64,000 nt of DNA from Daphnia pulex (lineage: Eukaryota; Arthropoda; Branchiopoda; Diplostraca; Daphniidae): positions 518,501 through 582,500 of the forward strand of contig NC_060028.1 in the NCBI RefSeq assembly GCF_021134715.1, read 5' to 3'. Every line of letters begins with the position of its first letter. Positions within the stretch are counted from its first letter, which is position 1. Both the position numbers and the translations under genes were made by a program. Shown here one piece after another: positions 1 through 11,779 of the stretch. The notes beneath the pieces are model-generated. The model was given only the letters and a program-made list of their open reading frames with translations, was not told the origin of the DNA and made no database searches.

Positions 1-74
1 CAAAAGAATTGGCAACATTTCCAGGGAATTTTAAACGTTTTTGCACTCTGCACCAGAGTCCAGCTGTCAACAAA

Positions 75-1115
75 ATGAACGGGAGCTGCAATCAAGGAGA
101 AACTGTCCTGACTCAGACCGGGGACGTTTTCAATCCAGTCAATCTGGATGACACTAAATATGCGATCGCACAATTCGCATGCTGCCTCATTGGAATCCCG
201 CTCAACATTTCAATCGCAATTACCCTGATTCGCCATCGCCGCCTTCGCAAAAAACCGCGCAACATTTTCCTACTGGGAATCATCTTGTCCAATTTGTCCT
301 TTTTCATTCCTGTCATCATCAAACTCATTTACTGGGGATTCTACCCCGTCGAATCCCTTTGCCAGGTCTACGTTGCCTTGGTCGGTGTACCGCAAGGATT
401 ACTTTCGCTCAACATGTTGTTAGCCGTGGCCGACAGATATTTAGCCATCAATCACCCCTTGTTGCATCGTGAAAAGATGACGGTCCGTTTCGCTTCTATC
501 GTCATTCTCCTCAGCTCAATATCCACCGTGTTCTGTCTAAAATTTGTCTACATCGTCGGTTTGGCTCCACTCCGTTGCGAGGTGTGGCTCGTTCACGCCA
601 AAATCATTTTGATGATCCTGACTATTCTGTTCCTATCATGCGCAACATTACATCTCGTCGTTTACCGGCAAACCAAAATCCTACTCGGGACGATTTTCCC
701 TTCGACCAACGACGCTGCTGGCCAAAGGAATGGCAATCAAATGGAATGCATTGAACTCGCCGTTATCGGGAATGAATCTGTGAACGAAAGGATGTCGACT
801 ACCATCACGAACGACGACTGTTCCAGCATCAGAACCAGCATGTCCATTCACGTCAACAAGAGGAAACTCAGTCAAATAGATTTGGAGACGACTCGCACTT
901 TGATCAGCGGGATGACGTCACTCGTCGTCACGACTTTACCACCCTTGATATTTGTGTCTAGTTTTCTAGCGTGTCGACTCATTAGCCAATCTGAATGCAG
1001 TCATTTCAACTGGTTAGCCCCATACATGATCGAACTCGGTCTGATTAACGTCGTTTGTAGCCCACTGATAATTCTAATCAGGAACAAAGATTTGAGAACT
1101 GCGCTACTAGGCTAA
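75..1115 (+). CDS. Class A (rhodopsin-like) GPCR, copy 1
   Basis: Predicted seven-transmembrane receptor of 346 aa, single coding exon. The open frame extends further upstream, but the first ATG is at 75, so I start there. Hydrophobic segments fall at about residues 29-52 (TM1), 63-86 (TM2), 97-119 (TM3), 140-162 (TM4), with further ones near 180-205, 275-300 and 310-335. The TM3 end carries a clear DRY motif (DRYLAINHP, D120). The TM7 NPxxY motif is not recognisable; CSPLIILI stands in its place. Intracellular loop 3 is long and polar. A paralogue with about 60% identity in TM1-TM5 lies 1.6 kb downstream in the same orientation, so the pair arose by tandem duplication. The ligand cannot be told from sequence; peptide, amine or chemosensory roles are all possible. 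A poly(A) signal AATAAA lies at 1252. Confidence 0.85.
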   Translation: MNGSCNQGETVLTQTGDVFNPVNLDDTKYAIAQFACCLIGIPLNISIAITLIRHRRLRKKPRNIFLLGIILSNLSFFIPVIIKLIYWGFYPVESLCQVYVALVGVPQGLLSLNMLLAVADRYLAINHPLLHREKMTVRFASIVILLSSISTVFCLKFVYIVGLAPLRCEVWLVHAKIILMILTILFLSCATLHLVVYRQTKILLGTIFPSTNDAAGQRNGNQMECIELAVIGNESVNERMSTTITNDDCSSIRTSMSIHVNKRKLSQIDLETTRTLISGMTSLVVTTLPPLIFVSSFLACRLISQSECSHFNWLAPYMIELGLINVVCSPLIILIRNKDLRTALLG

Positions 1116-1251
1116 CACAAATTTATCTTTTAAAATTAAACTGTTCAAAAATATGATCAATACCCACAACTGGCTGCCATCTACATTTACTTTAATATGT
1201 TGTCGTTTTCCTCTGATGTATCGCACAATGTTTAAGGTTCGATTAATTTGA

Positions 1252-1257
1252 AATAAA
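1252..1257 (+). terminator. Poly(A) signal of GPCR copy 1
   Basis: AATAAA about 135 nt after the stop codon at 1115, the first canonical hexamer downstream. Confidence 0.5.
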
Positions 1258-1259
1258 AA

Positions 1260-2395
1260 CTTTTAAATCCAAGTCCCAAAAGTGGCCAAATATTATAATG
1301 CTAAACAATAAGGCGAAAAAAGGGAGGTACCATTCCAAAGCTGCTTGTGGTTATTGTTGCTACCTACGCAATATGGAACATATTGCCCTACTTTCGACTG
1401 GGGTGCAGATGAAATGCATCGCACATTTCTAACTAACCTACCTCAACAATACTTAGACTTATTGATCACCACCAAAGTAACGTCATAGGAAAAACCTACC
1501 GCAAGGAAACGTTTCCTGGTAAGGGGGGACTTTCAATAAGTTCTGTGGTTCTTTTTACGATGAGGCTTATTCACCATTCATGCAACGGGATTAGATAGCG
1601 GGACGGGGAAGCGAAATCGGCTTTACTAAACGCTTGATATGAAATGGAGATATGATCGATTAAATCCCATTGTAAAGACCCCAACGTTACTGGTCAAACG
1701 GCTGGGAAAAGTCTTAAAAGACCCGGAATCCAATACTTTTGTTATCCCCTAAATTGCGCAAAGATTTGTCCTGAAGGTATTGATTTAGCTGAGTGGAAAC
1801 GATATTCAATTAAACATGATTTCCAAAGAAAATTTCAAGTGAAAAGACACTCAAGGTTTAGATTGTCTTAGACAGAACTTTCCCATTTCGATCGATTGAT
1901 TAGCCTATTTCTTTTTCGGGGTACTGTCGACTAGAAGTTGGCGCTTTACGGGGAATGCATTTTAGCACCCGGAAAATTAATCTCACTTCTGAGTTCCGCA
2001 CAAACAAATGAGATTAAACACAGCCAGCACTCAACACTCCCTTTTCAATAAAATTCCCAGAATAAGGAGATAATGACACGGTATTATTGAGTGGGGGCGA
2101 GTGGGGGTTTCGTTAAAGAACTGGAAACTGGCTCGCAACTTGGTAAACTTAAAAACTTCGGTTGAAATAACTGAACTGCTTCGGTGATGACAATTGGTTT
2201 AGAATTTAAAGCGACGGAAGGCTTCAAAACTAAAAAAGCTGGCTGGCTAACAAAATAGAAAATACTCGGCACATCTTGGCTGCACTCTATTTGTCATTTG
2301 GATGTCTCTATGCTCGCTTAAAAAGTCTTAACGTTCATTAACGAACCAAGTTGCTTTCAAAATATCACGTGGGATTTCTAGCTCTGTTAATTCCA
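1260..2395. other. Intergenic DNA between the two GPCR genes
   Basis: No reading frame with coding character on either strand and no repeat recognised. It holds the upstream region of the second receptor gene, whose TATA box follows at 2400. Confidence 0.5.
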
Positions 2396-2399
2396 CACC

Positions 2400-2407
2400 T
2401 ATAAATG
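2400..2407 (+). promoter_or_regulatory. TATA box of GPCR copy 2
   Basis: TATAAATG, followed about 30 nt on by the likely start region (2425-2440). An untranslated first exon would run to 2608 (AAAG|GTAATA) and splice to 2666 (cttag|G), 14 nt before the ATG. This gives a 57-nt intron, short as in the other genes here. Confidence 0.5.
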
Positions 2408-2679
2408 CGGGTGGGCTTTTTACTCATTTATAGAGTTTCCGAGAGTTTCAACAGGCGAAAGGGAGTGCGCATAATCAAATATCGGAGGTTATAAAATGGA
2501 GAAAAGCAACACTTACCGACACATCATTCCGCGAGACGATTCGGGAGGAGGTCGTTCAGTTCAGCAGTAAAATCCTGAAAAATATCAACATCGAAAATCA
2601 TTAGAAAGGTAATAAACTGTTTGCGTAATTTTATCGACACATTTTCATAACAAATTTGGACTTAGGATAAAACTTTAAA

Positions 2680-3723
2680 ATGAAAAATAGCAGTATCAAC
2701 AATCGTTATATGCCTCTCACAGTCAACGGGAAACTGTACAACCCAATAGCTGTTGACGGCATTTTCCTTGTCATTCCAAAATATGTTTGCAGTTGTATCG
2801 GAATACCTGTCAACGTGTCGCTAGCATTGACTCTCATTTGCCATTGTTATCTCTACAGAAAACCGCGCAATGTGTTTCTATTTGCGATAGTTCTCTCCAA
2901 TTTGACGTGTTTCATCCCATCCGTTATGGAACTGATTTACTGGGGATGGTTGCCAGTCGAATCAGTTTGTCACGCATACGTCGCTGTTGTGCCAATACCA
3001 CACGCCCTCCTACTGTTAAACATGTTCCTAGCACTTGTCGACCGATACTTAGCCCTCGCCCACCCTATAATTTATCAAGAAAAGATGACGGTTCGTCTAG
3101 CATTTGTCATTGTTATCTTCAGCTCAATTTTACTCGTGTTCCTTCTCAAATTTGTCTACATTTTTGGGCTTTCTCCGCTTCGCTGTGAGGTATACCTCGT
3201 CCAAGTTAAAATCAGTGTGATAATTCTAGTCGTACTCTTGTTATGTTGCACTGTGTTCAATTACGTCGTTTATCGACAGACAAAAATTAATTTATCAAGT
3301 TCCCCAAGGCTCAGCAGTTTAACTAATAGTAGTGGCTATCAGATTTCCACCATTGATGGTCATATCGATTGGATTGAACTAGAAGTTTTCGAAAATCTAA
3401 ACAGCATCTCCTCAAATGGTCGCTGCGATATCGGCACGTCCATGTCTGTTACGGTGGATAACAAAATCCTCGGTGAAATAGAAATGGAATCAACCCGTAC
3501 TTTACTCATCGGAGTCACCTCCCTCCTCATCGTTGCTTACATTGATATTATCTACCTCTCAACTTTCTTTGGGTGTCAATTTATTTTTAAAGGTACTCAA
3601 CAATGTGGCGATTCGAAATGGATGGAGCACTTTATAAAAGAACTGGGTTTGATTCCAGCGTTCGACGGCTCGATAATCTTTCACATGCTATTCAATAAAC
3701 TGAGCAGGGCACTTGCATGCTAA
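2680..3723 (+). CDS. Class A (rhodopsin-like) GPCR, copy 2
   Basis: Predicted seven-transmembrane receptor of 347 aa encoded in one exon, ATG at 2680 just behind a splice acceptor at 2664-2665, so the 5' UTR is probably split. It is the tandem paralogue of the gene at 75-1115. Shared landmarks include KPRN before TM2, LIYWG at the end of TM2, PVES and a Cys before TM3, DRYLA (D121), EKMTVR in loop 2, PLRCEV in extracellular loop 2 and VYRQTKI after TM5. As in copy 1, TM7 has no NPxxY; here the region reads DGSIIFHML. The paired conserved Cys (before TM3 and in loop 2) fit the usual class A disulphide. Divergence is largest in intracellular loop 3 and at the C-terminus. Ligand unknown. Confidence 0.85.
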   Translation: MKNSSINNRYMPLTVNGKLYNPIAVDGIFLVIPKYVCSCIGIPVNVSLALTLICHCYLYRKPRNVFLFAIVLSNLTCFIPSVMELIYWGWLPVESVCHAYVAVVPIPHALLLLNMFLALVDRYLALAHPIIYQEKMTVRLAFVIVIFSSILLVFLLKFVYIFGLSPLRCEVYLVQVKISVIILVVLLLCCTVFNYVVYRQTKINLSSSPRLSSLTNSSGYQISTIDGHIDWIELEVFENLNSISSNGRCDIGTSMSVTVDNKILGEIEMESTRTLLIGVTSLLIVAYIDIIYLSTFFGCQFIFKGTQQCGDSKWMEHFIKELGLIPAFDGSIIFHMLFNKLSRALAC

Positions 3724-5040
3724 AAAATTGCTTCTAGTTTTCGCACTACTACAGATTTTAATTTGCCAATTTAAAATGTGTTTTCTGTATAACTGAAATC
3801 GTTTTGTACGTTAAATTTTCTATCAATATTTTACTCATCGCAACTGACAATTATTTTCTCGCGTACGTATTGACATAATGAACCTAGATAACGGTTTGTC
3901 TTTAATCTCTGTGTAACGCTGGTTAAAAATATAATTTAACTTATTCTAGTACTGCTTCTCTTTTGAAATTATTTACACATCTTTAGTCAAATTTCCAAAC
4001 GGATGAAATGTACGTTTAAAAGCTGTTTACACCCTATTTTGACACGCCATTCATCCTTCTTTAATACGTCTCCTTTGTACAAATAAAAAGATGCTTACCA
4101 TATGAGAGTTCTAGGTTTTCCTACGTATTTGAAAGCTCCAGTTGTCATTCGACTTGCAGAGTTGGATTTCACTGTACAACAACTTCATTGTCATAGTCAT
4201 AATGGTAGTGGTTCACCTATAATAGATTTTTTAATGGTCAGTCTAGAATGGTGATGAATAAATAATGAATTCTACTTCACCTCACAGAAAAAGTTATTTC
4301 ACAGCGGATCATGGTGGGCCACAAGAAGAGATTTATCGATCCAGTGTTGAACACATTACATCAAGTGTTGTTATTGTTAACCTGTTAAATAAAAATAAAT
4401 ACAACTTTTTATATTACTTATAGTAAGTGAATATGAACTAAAGCAGTAACTAAATAACTATGACAAAGTATAACAGAACACAAGAAATTTTCTCCATTTC
4501 TTCGACTTACAATGAAAGAGCATCATGATGTCTAGCATGTCTAGTCTCAATAAGGCCAGCCAAAGTTCTGCACATCGAAATAAAATGTTCACACATCATC
4601 ATTAGTTATACCTCATGGATAATTCAAAGTTGAGCTCTCTGCACTTTTCCCAGCAAGTTCAAGACGTCCGATATATATGTTTAGGTTGAAAAGTACAAAA
4701 CCGTCGATACAATCAGTTTTTAACACGGTTTTTAGGTGGCAACCAACACCAACAGCCACGAGGCATCAGCGAAAATTGGTCTCACTAGCTTGGTCTCACT
4801 CTCAGAGTCTCAGCACGTTTGTCAATCAGCATGATAGCTGGTAGCAGGTAACGAATCTTGTTTTGAAAGCAGTTGAAAAGAGAATTGTGCACAATATTTC
4901 GTTCAACAATGAATACATTTCACCCTCCTTTTGAATTCAATAATCAAACATACGAGGGCTGGACAAGGCTGGAACTGGCTGGAAAAACACAACCGCGCGC
5001 TACTGCGAGAATATTCAAATGAGTTCGATAGAGGCTCTTA
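3724..5040. other. Intergenic DNA
   Basis: AT-rich stretch after the second GPCR. A possible poly(A) signal AATAAA is near 4082. I see no gene. From about 5041 the sequence shows the block (CTTCGTCTGCT, then CACGTGATTG, then TTGGCGC) that recurs at 6881 and 13,729 and marks the left edge of PAN-like repeat units. Confidence 0.4.
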
Positions 5041-6880
5041 ACTTCGTCTGCTAGGCAGCCTAAACAGGATCCACGCCACGTGATTGATTCTATTGGTTAT
5101 GTCACTTTGGCGCCAAATTATGAATTTAAATAGAGGGATTCAACAATCACTTTACACTATAGAACGAATTTGGCCTTTAGATACTGTATTATGCCAACAC
5201 GAATGAGAGAATTATTCAAAATTCAATAGCACTGATTGCGAAAATGACAAACTGATAGTAAAGTAGCTAAAATTGAAATTTTTAAAAATAAACCATGATT
5301 ATTGCACCCACGTCAATTTCGTAAGAAAACGTAAAGAATTAAAGATTATATGTCATTTAAAAACGTAAAAAACTTCTATAAAAATGTGAGAATCTTCGTC
5401 TTCCGGTACAACAAAGAGAGAGCACAAATTGTACTCAAATCTTTTGTTATAACTCCTTAATTTTTAACAATGGGTTTTCGAGGTTCAACGCTTTGGGTGC
5501 TGCGGCCAGGGATGAATCCACAGACTTCATTGCGAGAAAAGCTTTCAGTCCACCCATTCGTATTCCTTTTTAGAGAACAGGTAGTTCGACTGGCGGTGAA
5601 ATGAGTACAACCCCAGTTGTCCAGGCAAATTTTTCCACACTGGTCGTTGGCTGCAAAAATTTGCAGGTAGTCGCTGCCAAGGAAATTACAATTTGTCGAC
5701 CACCGAACCTGGTTATTGTCGGAATATTCCCACAAGCGAGCGGACACAGTTGTCATGGAAATGGCACCGATCAGAGAAATGAGAAACAATTTCATCCTAA
5801 AAAACATTAAAAAACTAAAATTGTTATAATTTGCTATGATGTTATTAAGAAACTATAAATACTTAAGTACATTTTTAATTCTCGGGTTGACGGTACTGGA
5901 ACACGACTTGATAGTTCAGTTGAAATGGAAGAACTGCTGTGAATCGAAATCGAGGATCTCCTTTTCATAGTCCCCGACGAGATTCCGCAATGATGGTGAA
6001 ACTTAAACTTCAGCAAATTGGAAGTCATCCAACAGGTGAGAGCTGAGATGACCGGTACTAATAAACAGGTCATTTGGCGTACAACCGAGGTTGGTAAAGA
6101 AAAAGAAATGGTTATCAGTAATAACGTGTAAATTTTTCGCCCTCGTTTCTTCTGTTGTGAAATCCGAAAGTCGTATGGTTTCTATTCAAACCCGTATTGA
6201 TCGAGTATCGCTTTAATACCGTTACTTTAGTCATAGCCATTAGTTTGGGCAGCTAAACAGACGAATTGGTTGTTGTGAAAAATTACAGCCCAGCTCTAAT
6301 AATTCTCTATCAACAATCATCCCAATCAACCTGATTTTGGGTTTGAATAAGAAGGCAACATCCCCCTTCTTCCAGTGATTTTACAATCCTCAATTCCTAA
6401 ACTTGATCGAAAATAATTTAATCAAAAGTCATGTTGTAAATCTATTGGTACTCTTCATGATGTCACCAGCACACAGTTTTTCCCTTCATCTTCGAGTCAC
6501 AGATCACAACATCTACACGAACAAGGCAAAATAGGAAAAGTTATTCTGTTTTAGCACAACAAATTATTGATCATCATTGCCTTATGAATAATTCAAGGCA
6601 GTTTTCACGCCCAATATTGGGCACTACAAAAAGTCAAGTGGTGTTCAGTTTGCAAGCACCTACGAGGGGAGTTTAATCGACCATTACCAACCTGTTAGCA
6701 GTGAATAAACTTTATGAGAAAGAACAAGTAGGAGTTTTTGAACAATTTCAATTTAAAACTACCTACTACACCACTCTCTACTTTTCAAGAATGAAATGAA
6801 CTTGAGGTCTGCTGGATCATTATTTTGGAACACAGTTATGTCACGGTTCACGGAGGTGGTTATGTTTTTATTAAAATTAA
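5041..6880. repeat. PAN-like tandem unit 1
   Basis: First of a family of diverged direct repeats of about 1.8 kb, each carrying one small minus-strand gene. Shared anchors are the left edge (CTTCGTCTGCT plus CACGTGATTG), the coding exon, a block about 90-270 bp upstream of the ATG that contains the string GAACTGCTGTGAAT, and a TTCATCTTC block further out. The upstream block is conserved between units but its frame is not kept open, so it is more likely a 5' UTR exon or promoter than coding. Confidence 0.65.
5457..5795 (-). CDS. Small secreted PAN/apple-like protein, unit 1
   Basis: Predicted 112-aa secreted protein. The ATG at 5795 lies one base inside an exon that begins after a good acceptor (tttttag|G), so the 5' UTR is split. 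Residues 1-19 form a signal peptide (MKLFLISLIGAISMTTVSA). The mature part has six Cys in the order NCNF, QCGKIC, CTHF, TTCSLK, VCGF. The CGxxC(x5)CTHF ... CxLKR core resembles the PAN/apple fold, known for protein or carbohydrate binding in secreted and surface proteins. The assignment is by pattern only; HMM support would be needed. It is one of four intact-looking copies in tandem, all on minus. Function unknown. Confidence 0.7.
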   Translation of the reverse strand: MKLFLISLIGAISMTTVSARLWEYSDNNQVRWSTNCNFLGSDYLQIFAANDQCGKICLDNWGCTHFTASRTTCSLKRNTNGWTESFSRNEVCGFIPGRSTQSVEPRKPIVKN

Positions 6881-8480
6881 CTTCGTCTGCTAAAAATCAC
6901 GTGATTGATATTATTGGCTGTCCCATTTGGCGCTAATTATGTATTATTAAAAACGAACAGATTCGCAACGAAAATATCTAAATTGAATTGCACATTTGAC
7001 ATTTGCACCTTCAGATTTATTGATTTTTATAATTTCAAAATGAAAGAGTAAATAGAAATTCACGAATAATTTTGAAACCTCACAAAGACAACAAAGATAA
7101 AAAATAACAAAAATAAACAATAATGATTTCTCCCCATAATTTGAATAAAACTCGTAAGTAAATATTTTAAAAATCAAAAATTAGTACATGATATTAAAAA
7201 AAAACTTAATGAAGCGCACCTTCAACAACAAAGAGAGAGCACAAATTGTGCTCTAGTTTCCCTTTATTAATCCCTAATTTTTAACTAGAGTTTTTTGAGG
7301 TTCAGTGCTCTGGTTGCTGCGGCCAGAGAGGAATCCGCAGATTTCGTTACGAGAAAAGACTTCAGTCATCCCGGTCAAATTTCTCTTTAGAACGCATACA
7401 GTTCGACTGGCAGTGAAGTGAGTGCAAGCCCAGTTGTCGATGCACTCTCTTCCACACTGGTTGTTTGGTACAAAAACTGTCTGGATGTCACTGCCATTGA
7501 AGTTACAATTGGCCGACCACCGAACTTGGCCAGCTTCGGAATAGTCCCACACGCGAGCAAACACAGTCGTCACGAAAATGGCCGAGGCGATCAGAGAAAT
7601 GAGAGACGAAAACTTCATCCTAGAAAATATTCATCAACAATCAATTTTACAATTTGTTAATAATGTTAAGAAAATGCTAATATTTACTTATTCATTTTGA
7701 ATGGTTTTAGGCTGCCGGCACTGCAATAAGAGAGTTGATAGTTCAGCTGAAGTGGAGGAACTGCTGTGAATTCAAAATATCGAGGATCCCATGTTTTATA
7801 GTACCTGAAGAGATTCCGCTATGTTATGGCGAAACTTTAGCAACTGGAAGTCATCCAAAACAGGTGAGAGCTGAGATGGCCGGTAAACAGGTCACTGGGC
7901 GTATGGATGATTTTGTTAAAGTACAAATAGGAAATGGTGGGATCTGCAACGACTAACGAGTACATTGTTCGTCCTTGTTTCTTAATTGTGTTATGAAATC
8001 CAAACGTCGTTTGGTGTCTAAAAACCCGTACTGTTGAACAATTGCTTTGCCGTTACTTAGCCTTGGACCCTTGGCCATTAGTCTGGACACAGCTATTACC
8101 GGCGGATCGCATTAATTCGTTGTGAAAATTTACCTTGTAGCTCAATCTCTGATAATACTCTTCCAAGTCCCAACAATGACCACAAGCAATCTTCAGGTTA
8201 CGTTTGAAGGGGGAAACAAATAGCATACCCAAGGGTCACATTATAAATCTGTCGGTCTACTTTTCATCAGCTTGCAGTTTGTTTCTTCATCTTCAAGACA
8301 CAGCAGATAACATCTCAATCTATTATAGTGTACAAGCGAGACAAAATAAGAAAAACTCTCAGCTTTTGCACAACAAAATGTTTGCCGTAGGCTATGTCAT
8401 CAATTCCTGTACTGTCTGTCCCAGTCCAAGACTGTTTTTGTTTGAATATGCTTAGAGATAGGTGGGGCTTTAGTGATGAT
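6881..8480. repeat. PAN-like tandem unit 2
   Basis: Second direct repeat, starting with the same CTTCGTCTGCT and CACGTGATTG anchors as unit 1 and carrying the gene at 7274-7618 and the conserved upstream block at about 7700-7880. Similarity to the other units fades near 8.4-8.5 kb. Confidence 0.6.
7274..7618 (-). CDS. Small secreted PAN/apple-like protein, unit 2
   Basis: Predicted 114-aa secreted protein, paralogue of the unit 1 gene. The start ATG (7618) again directly follows a splice acceptor (tctag|G). The signal peptide covers about residues 1-21 (MKFSSLISLIASAIFVTTVFA). All six Cys are kept: NCNF, QCGREC, CTHF, TVCVLK, ICGF. The C-terminus (LVKN) matches unit 1 (IVKN). The mature domain is well conserved while signal peptides vary, as expected for a secreted family. 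No catalytic residues are seen; a binding role is the family expectation. Confidence 0.7.
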   Translation of the reverse strand: MKFSSLISLIASAIFVTTVFARVWDYSEAGQVRWSANCNFNGSDIQTVFVPNNQCGRECIDNWACTHFTASRTVCVLKRNLTGMTEVFSRNEICGFLSGRSNQSTEPQKTLVKN

Positions 8481-11400
8481 CAACTCTAGCGGTTAATTAT
8501 GTCAAATCGAACAATGTTCCGTCATCTGGGCGCTAGATGACAGCCACATTCAAAACACAAGTTATGGAAGCAAAATAAACAATGGCGCAAGAATTTAACA
8601 TTACATTTAGGCCCGCTAGCTTTTCACGACACGATGATTAGTAAATATGAAGTCAACTGCCCAAGTTAAAACTTCAAATGAAATATAAAAACCGGCGTAA
8701 TTTCTTCTTTTGAAAATTTCGCGAGTATATTACAACTGTTTCTACGTGGCTTGTGGCTTCAAAATGGTACGAAGAGAACATCAATTTTCAGAAAACGTTT
8801 CAAATGGAACCCTCAATAATCAAATTCCCTTTTATCCCCCACCCTTTACGCTGCTCATAAGTTAGGAAAAAATCTCGTGTGCAACCTTTACTATTATATA
8901 CAGTGAGGCTATAAAAATTATGAAATACGTATCCTATATAATAGACCGGCATGACAGACGACAAACCCAAACTAAACAATCGCGTGAATAAAGAATACCA
9001 TTACAGCTCATTTCGCTGTACAACTACCGACGAAATGTACTTGACGAATAAATCCTCATATTGCGTTGGGGGTTATTACCATAATTTACTTACCGTCGAT
9101 TTCAGACTTAACTATCGATGATTCACGAATGCCTTGACTGACATCACCACCAACGTAACGGACAATATTCAAACGTGTTGAGAACGACCCGCATAATTCC
9201 CTGCACACGGAGCTAGATGTGGCTTGGATAACACCACATGGCAACTGTAGTATATAATAAACGGTTAACCAAAACCAGTAGTTATAGTAAACAATGCAAT
9301 CCTCCATTGCAATCATCGAGTGGCAACGTAAACCCGAAATTGTTGGTGATTTGTCCTTTCGCAAATCGCAACCGAGTGCGCCTCTTGACCACAAACGCTT
9401 CAGCATTATTTTGATACCATGGCGTAAACTTGCAAAAATGAACGCGACGCGTTGACAGGCTAACTAAACACATTAAACGCAATGCAAATCTGCTGCTGAG
9501 GCTAATGTTGAGAAACAAATAATATCAAGAGATTCTGCAATGTCTTGTTGAAGCTCTCCTTCTCCGATAATATGTGGTTGTCCTTGGGGTCTCGTTGTTC
9601 ACTCAACTCTCCGTTGCAAGCTCAACTGGAATCCAAAATAAAAATTTTTTAAAATAATTATTTATAAGAGAATCTTACGTTGGATTAGGTCCCGTGCTCT
9701 ATTTACAAAAGCATGAAATAGTCTGGAAAAACGCTATATCCTTGACGATCCATTACGTGCCATTTTCGATTCGAATAGCTCCCAACAAGCATCAAGCATA
9801 ATCTTGAATAGAAACAATAGAAACCAGTTAATAACATCCACTTTACGCCACAGAAACATTCAATGTTGAAATAGAAAAGTTGTTTTGCCTTCCAAAAGAA
9901 GCCAGCAGAAAATCAAAAATTTGTTTGAAAATATATGTGATGAATTTCCTATTGTTCTTTTGCATATAAGAAAGAATTTATATTATTATTATTTTTAAGA
10001 ATAGGCAATTTATACCAAGCCAACAACCACTTCTTCGCAGGTACAAGTTAATACTCACACATTAGACAATAGCGCTGAGTTGTGGCTCCCTTTCTCCAAG
10101 GAGAAGTTAAGATTCACTAGACTCCAAATTAGGTACACATTAGATGGCACGGAGAAGTATTAAATTATATTGGAATAGATAAAAAAAAAACAGTTACACA
10201 TTAAAATGTCAGTTTCCTCTTACGGAACAAAATTAATGTTTCTTGGATGATTAAAAATCAAGAATTAAATCATAGATTAAAAGAGAATGTTAAAAAGATA
10301 AATATTCAAAATTTTAATTTTGTTTTGATTTAGAAATATTTAAAAAAAAATACTAATAGTGAAAATCATCGGGTTAAATTTTTTCGCCAACTTTCAAATT
10401 TTCGGAAAACCCAGTCTTGTAATGATTTCTGAGGAATAATAAAAAAGCTCCGGACAGCCCCTTGCTTTTATTTTATTTCTTTTAATTACATCTATTTTGG
10501 TTCACATTAATATATTTTAAAAAGGAGAGAGAATTACAGTTTATAAGTTATTCCCAAATTCTTTATCCCCTTTTCTTCAAACAAATTGTTAGTTTACAAC
10601 CAACCTGTTAAGCATACTGAATGTCTCCTAGCACCCAGGAGCTTGGCAGACAGCCCAGTCACACACGGCAGGAGTCCAGGGCGGGGGGACCTTAACAGAT
10701 CCCCACCCACGGTCATCACACTGCCTCAAGAGCCATACGCCACCGTTTATAGGTGTGGGCCCTTGATGTGCAACTGTGCAGGAGGGCTGATTGCTGAGCC
10801 CGCTCCGTAACAACGGTCTACCGGCCCACAATCAGCTCCTCTCCTCTACAGCCAACGCCACCGTTTATAGGTGTGAGCTTGAGGAACTGTAAGTCCAACT
10901 GCTAGTATGACTAAAGACAGCAAACAGGATATTGAAAACCAACAACAAATTTGGAGAAAGAGAGATAAATATTGAACAATAGCTTTAAACTGTAATTCCC
11001 ACCCCATTGAAAAATAAATTAATGCTTAATAAAAAAGGTGTAAATATTAAAAAAAAATAAGACCAAGTGAGTGTCTGGATGCTAGTTCAAATGAATAGGA
11101 ATCATTAAAAATTTTAACATTTAAAAGTTGGCGGAAAAAAATTGATGTTGACCCCTGATGTTCCCATTTTAGAAAAACAAAGTTACATGATTAAATCAGA
11201 TTGGACTACTAACATAACATTTTCTTTTAACCTACATGTTTAATTTAAAAATTTGTATGAGCAACACCGTGGTAATGACAGAATAAAGTAGAGTACTGCC
11301 GTGAAAACTAGAAAAGGAATGAAGACAAATAATCAACAGTAATAAAAGTTAGGATGCGAGCAGGAATCTAGACTATGGCAAACCTATGCTGATTTTGATG

Positions 11401-11779
11401 ATAAAAATTTAAAAAAGTAACACATTACATTGATTAGATCCTTTCTAGAGAGAAAATGAATGACTCTTAACTTAATTATTAATAAGGTTTACTCTTACTG
11501 GTCTATCATTGGGACATTGGCAAACACTCGTGCAGTATTCTTCCTGGCCTGTTTGGATTACTTTCTACAAAAAAGTAAATACACGACAAAACAAGAAAAC
11601 TCTGCCAAAAAAGGGCTATTGTCGTTGGAACCTATTAAACCTGATTAAACCATGCTAGAAACTATCATACACTCGATTCAAGTATCACTTGCTACCTCAT
11701 TTGACAAATATCGTGTTTGTTTTAACACTTCCACTTTTTTGGACCTTATGTGAAATTACTAAGATTATATACTTAACTT
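8481..11779. other. Spacer interrupting the PAN-like array
   Basis: About 3.3 kb between units 2 and 3 that is not part of the repeat. It contains a short minus-strand open stretch ending at a good donor near 9097 (GACG|GTAAGT), which I could not assign, and a GC-rich block at 10,575-10,880 (listed separately). The rest is AT-rich with poly-A tracts and no recognisable gene. Confidence 0.4.
10575..10880. repeat. GC-rich repeat-like block with two hairpin motifs
   Basis: About 300 bp much richer in G+C than the surrounding AT-rich DNA. Two direct copies of CGCCACCGTTTATAGGTGTG sit at about 10,739 and 10,857; each can fold as a small hairpin (CACC...GGTG). Read on minus it has the look of an untranslated end of a LINE or of a short transposon, but I cannot name a family. 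Composition and sharp edges suggest an inserted element. Confidence 0.4.

Noticed and set aside
5834-6073. 79-codon minus frame upstream of PAN-like unit 1
   Set aside because: The matching blocks in other units are conserved in sequence but contain stops in this frame, so it is more likely 5' UTR or promoter.
9086-9406. 106-codon minus frame ending at a good donor
   Set aside because: The start is not ATG-supported, composition is mixed, and no downstream exon in phase was found; left unassigned in the spacer.
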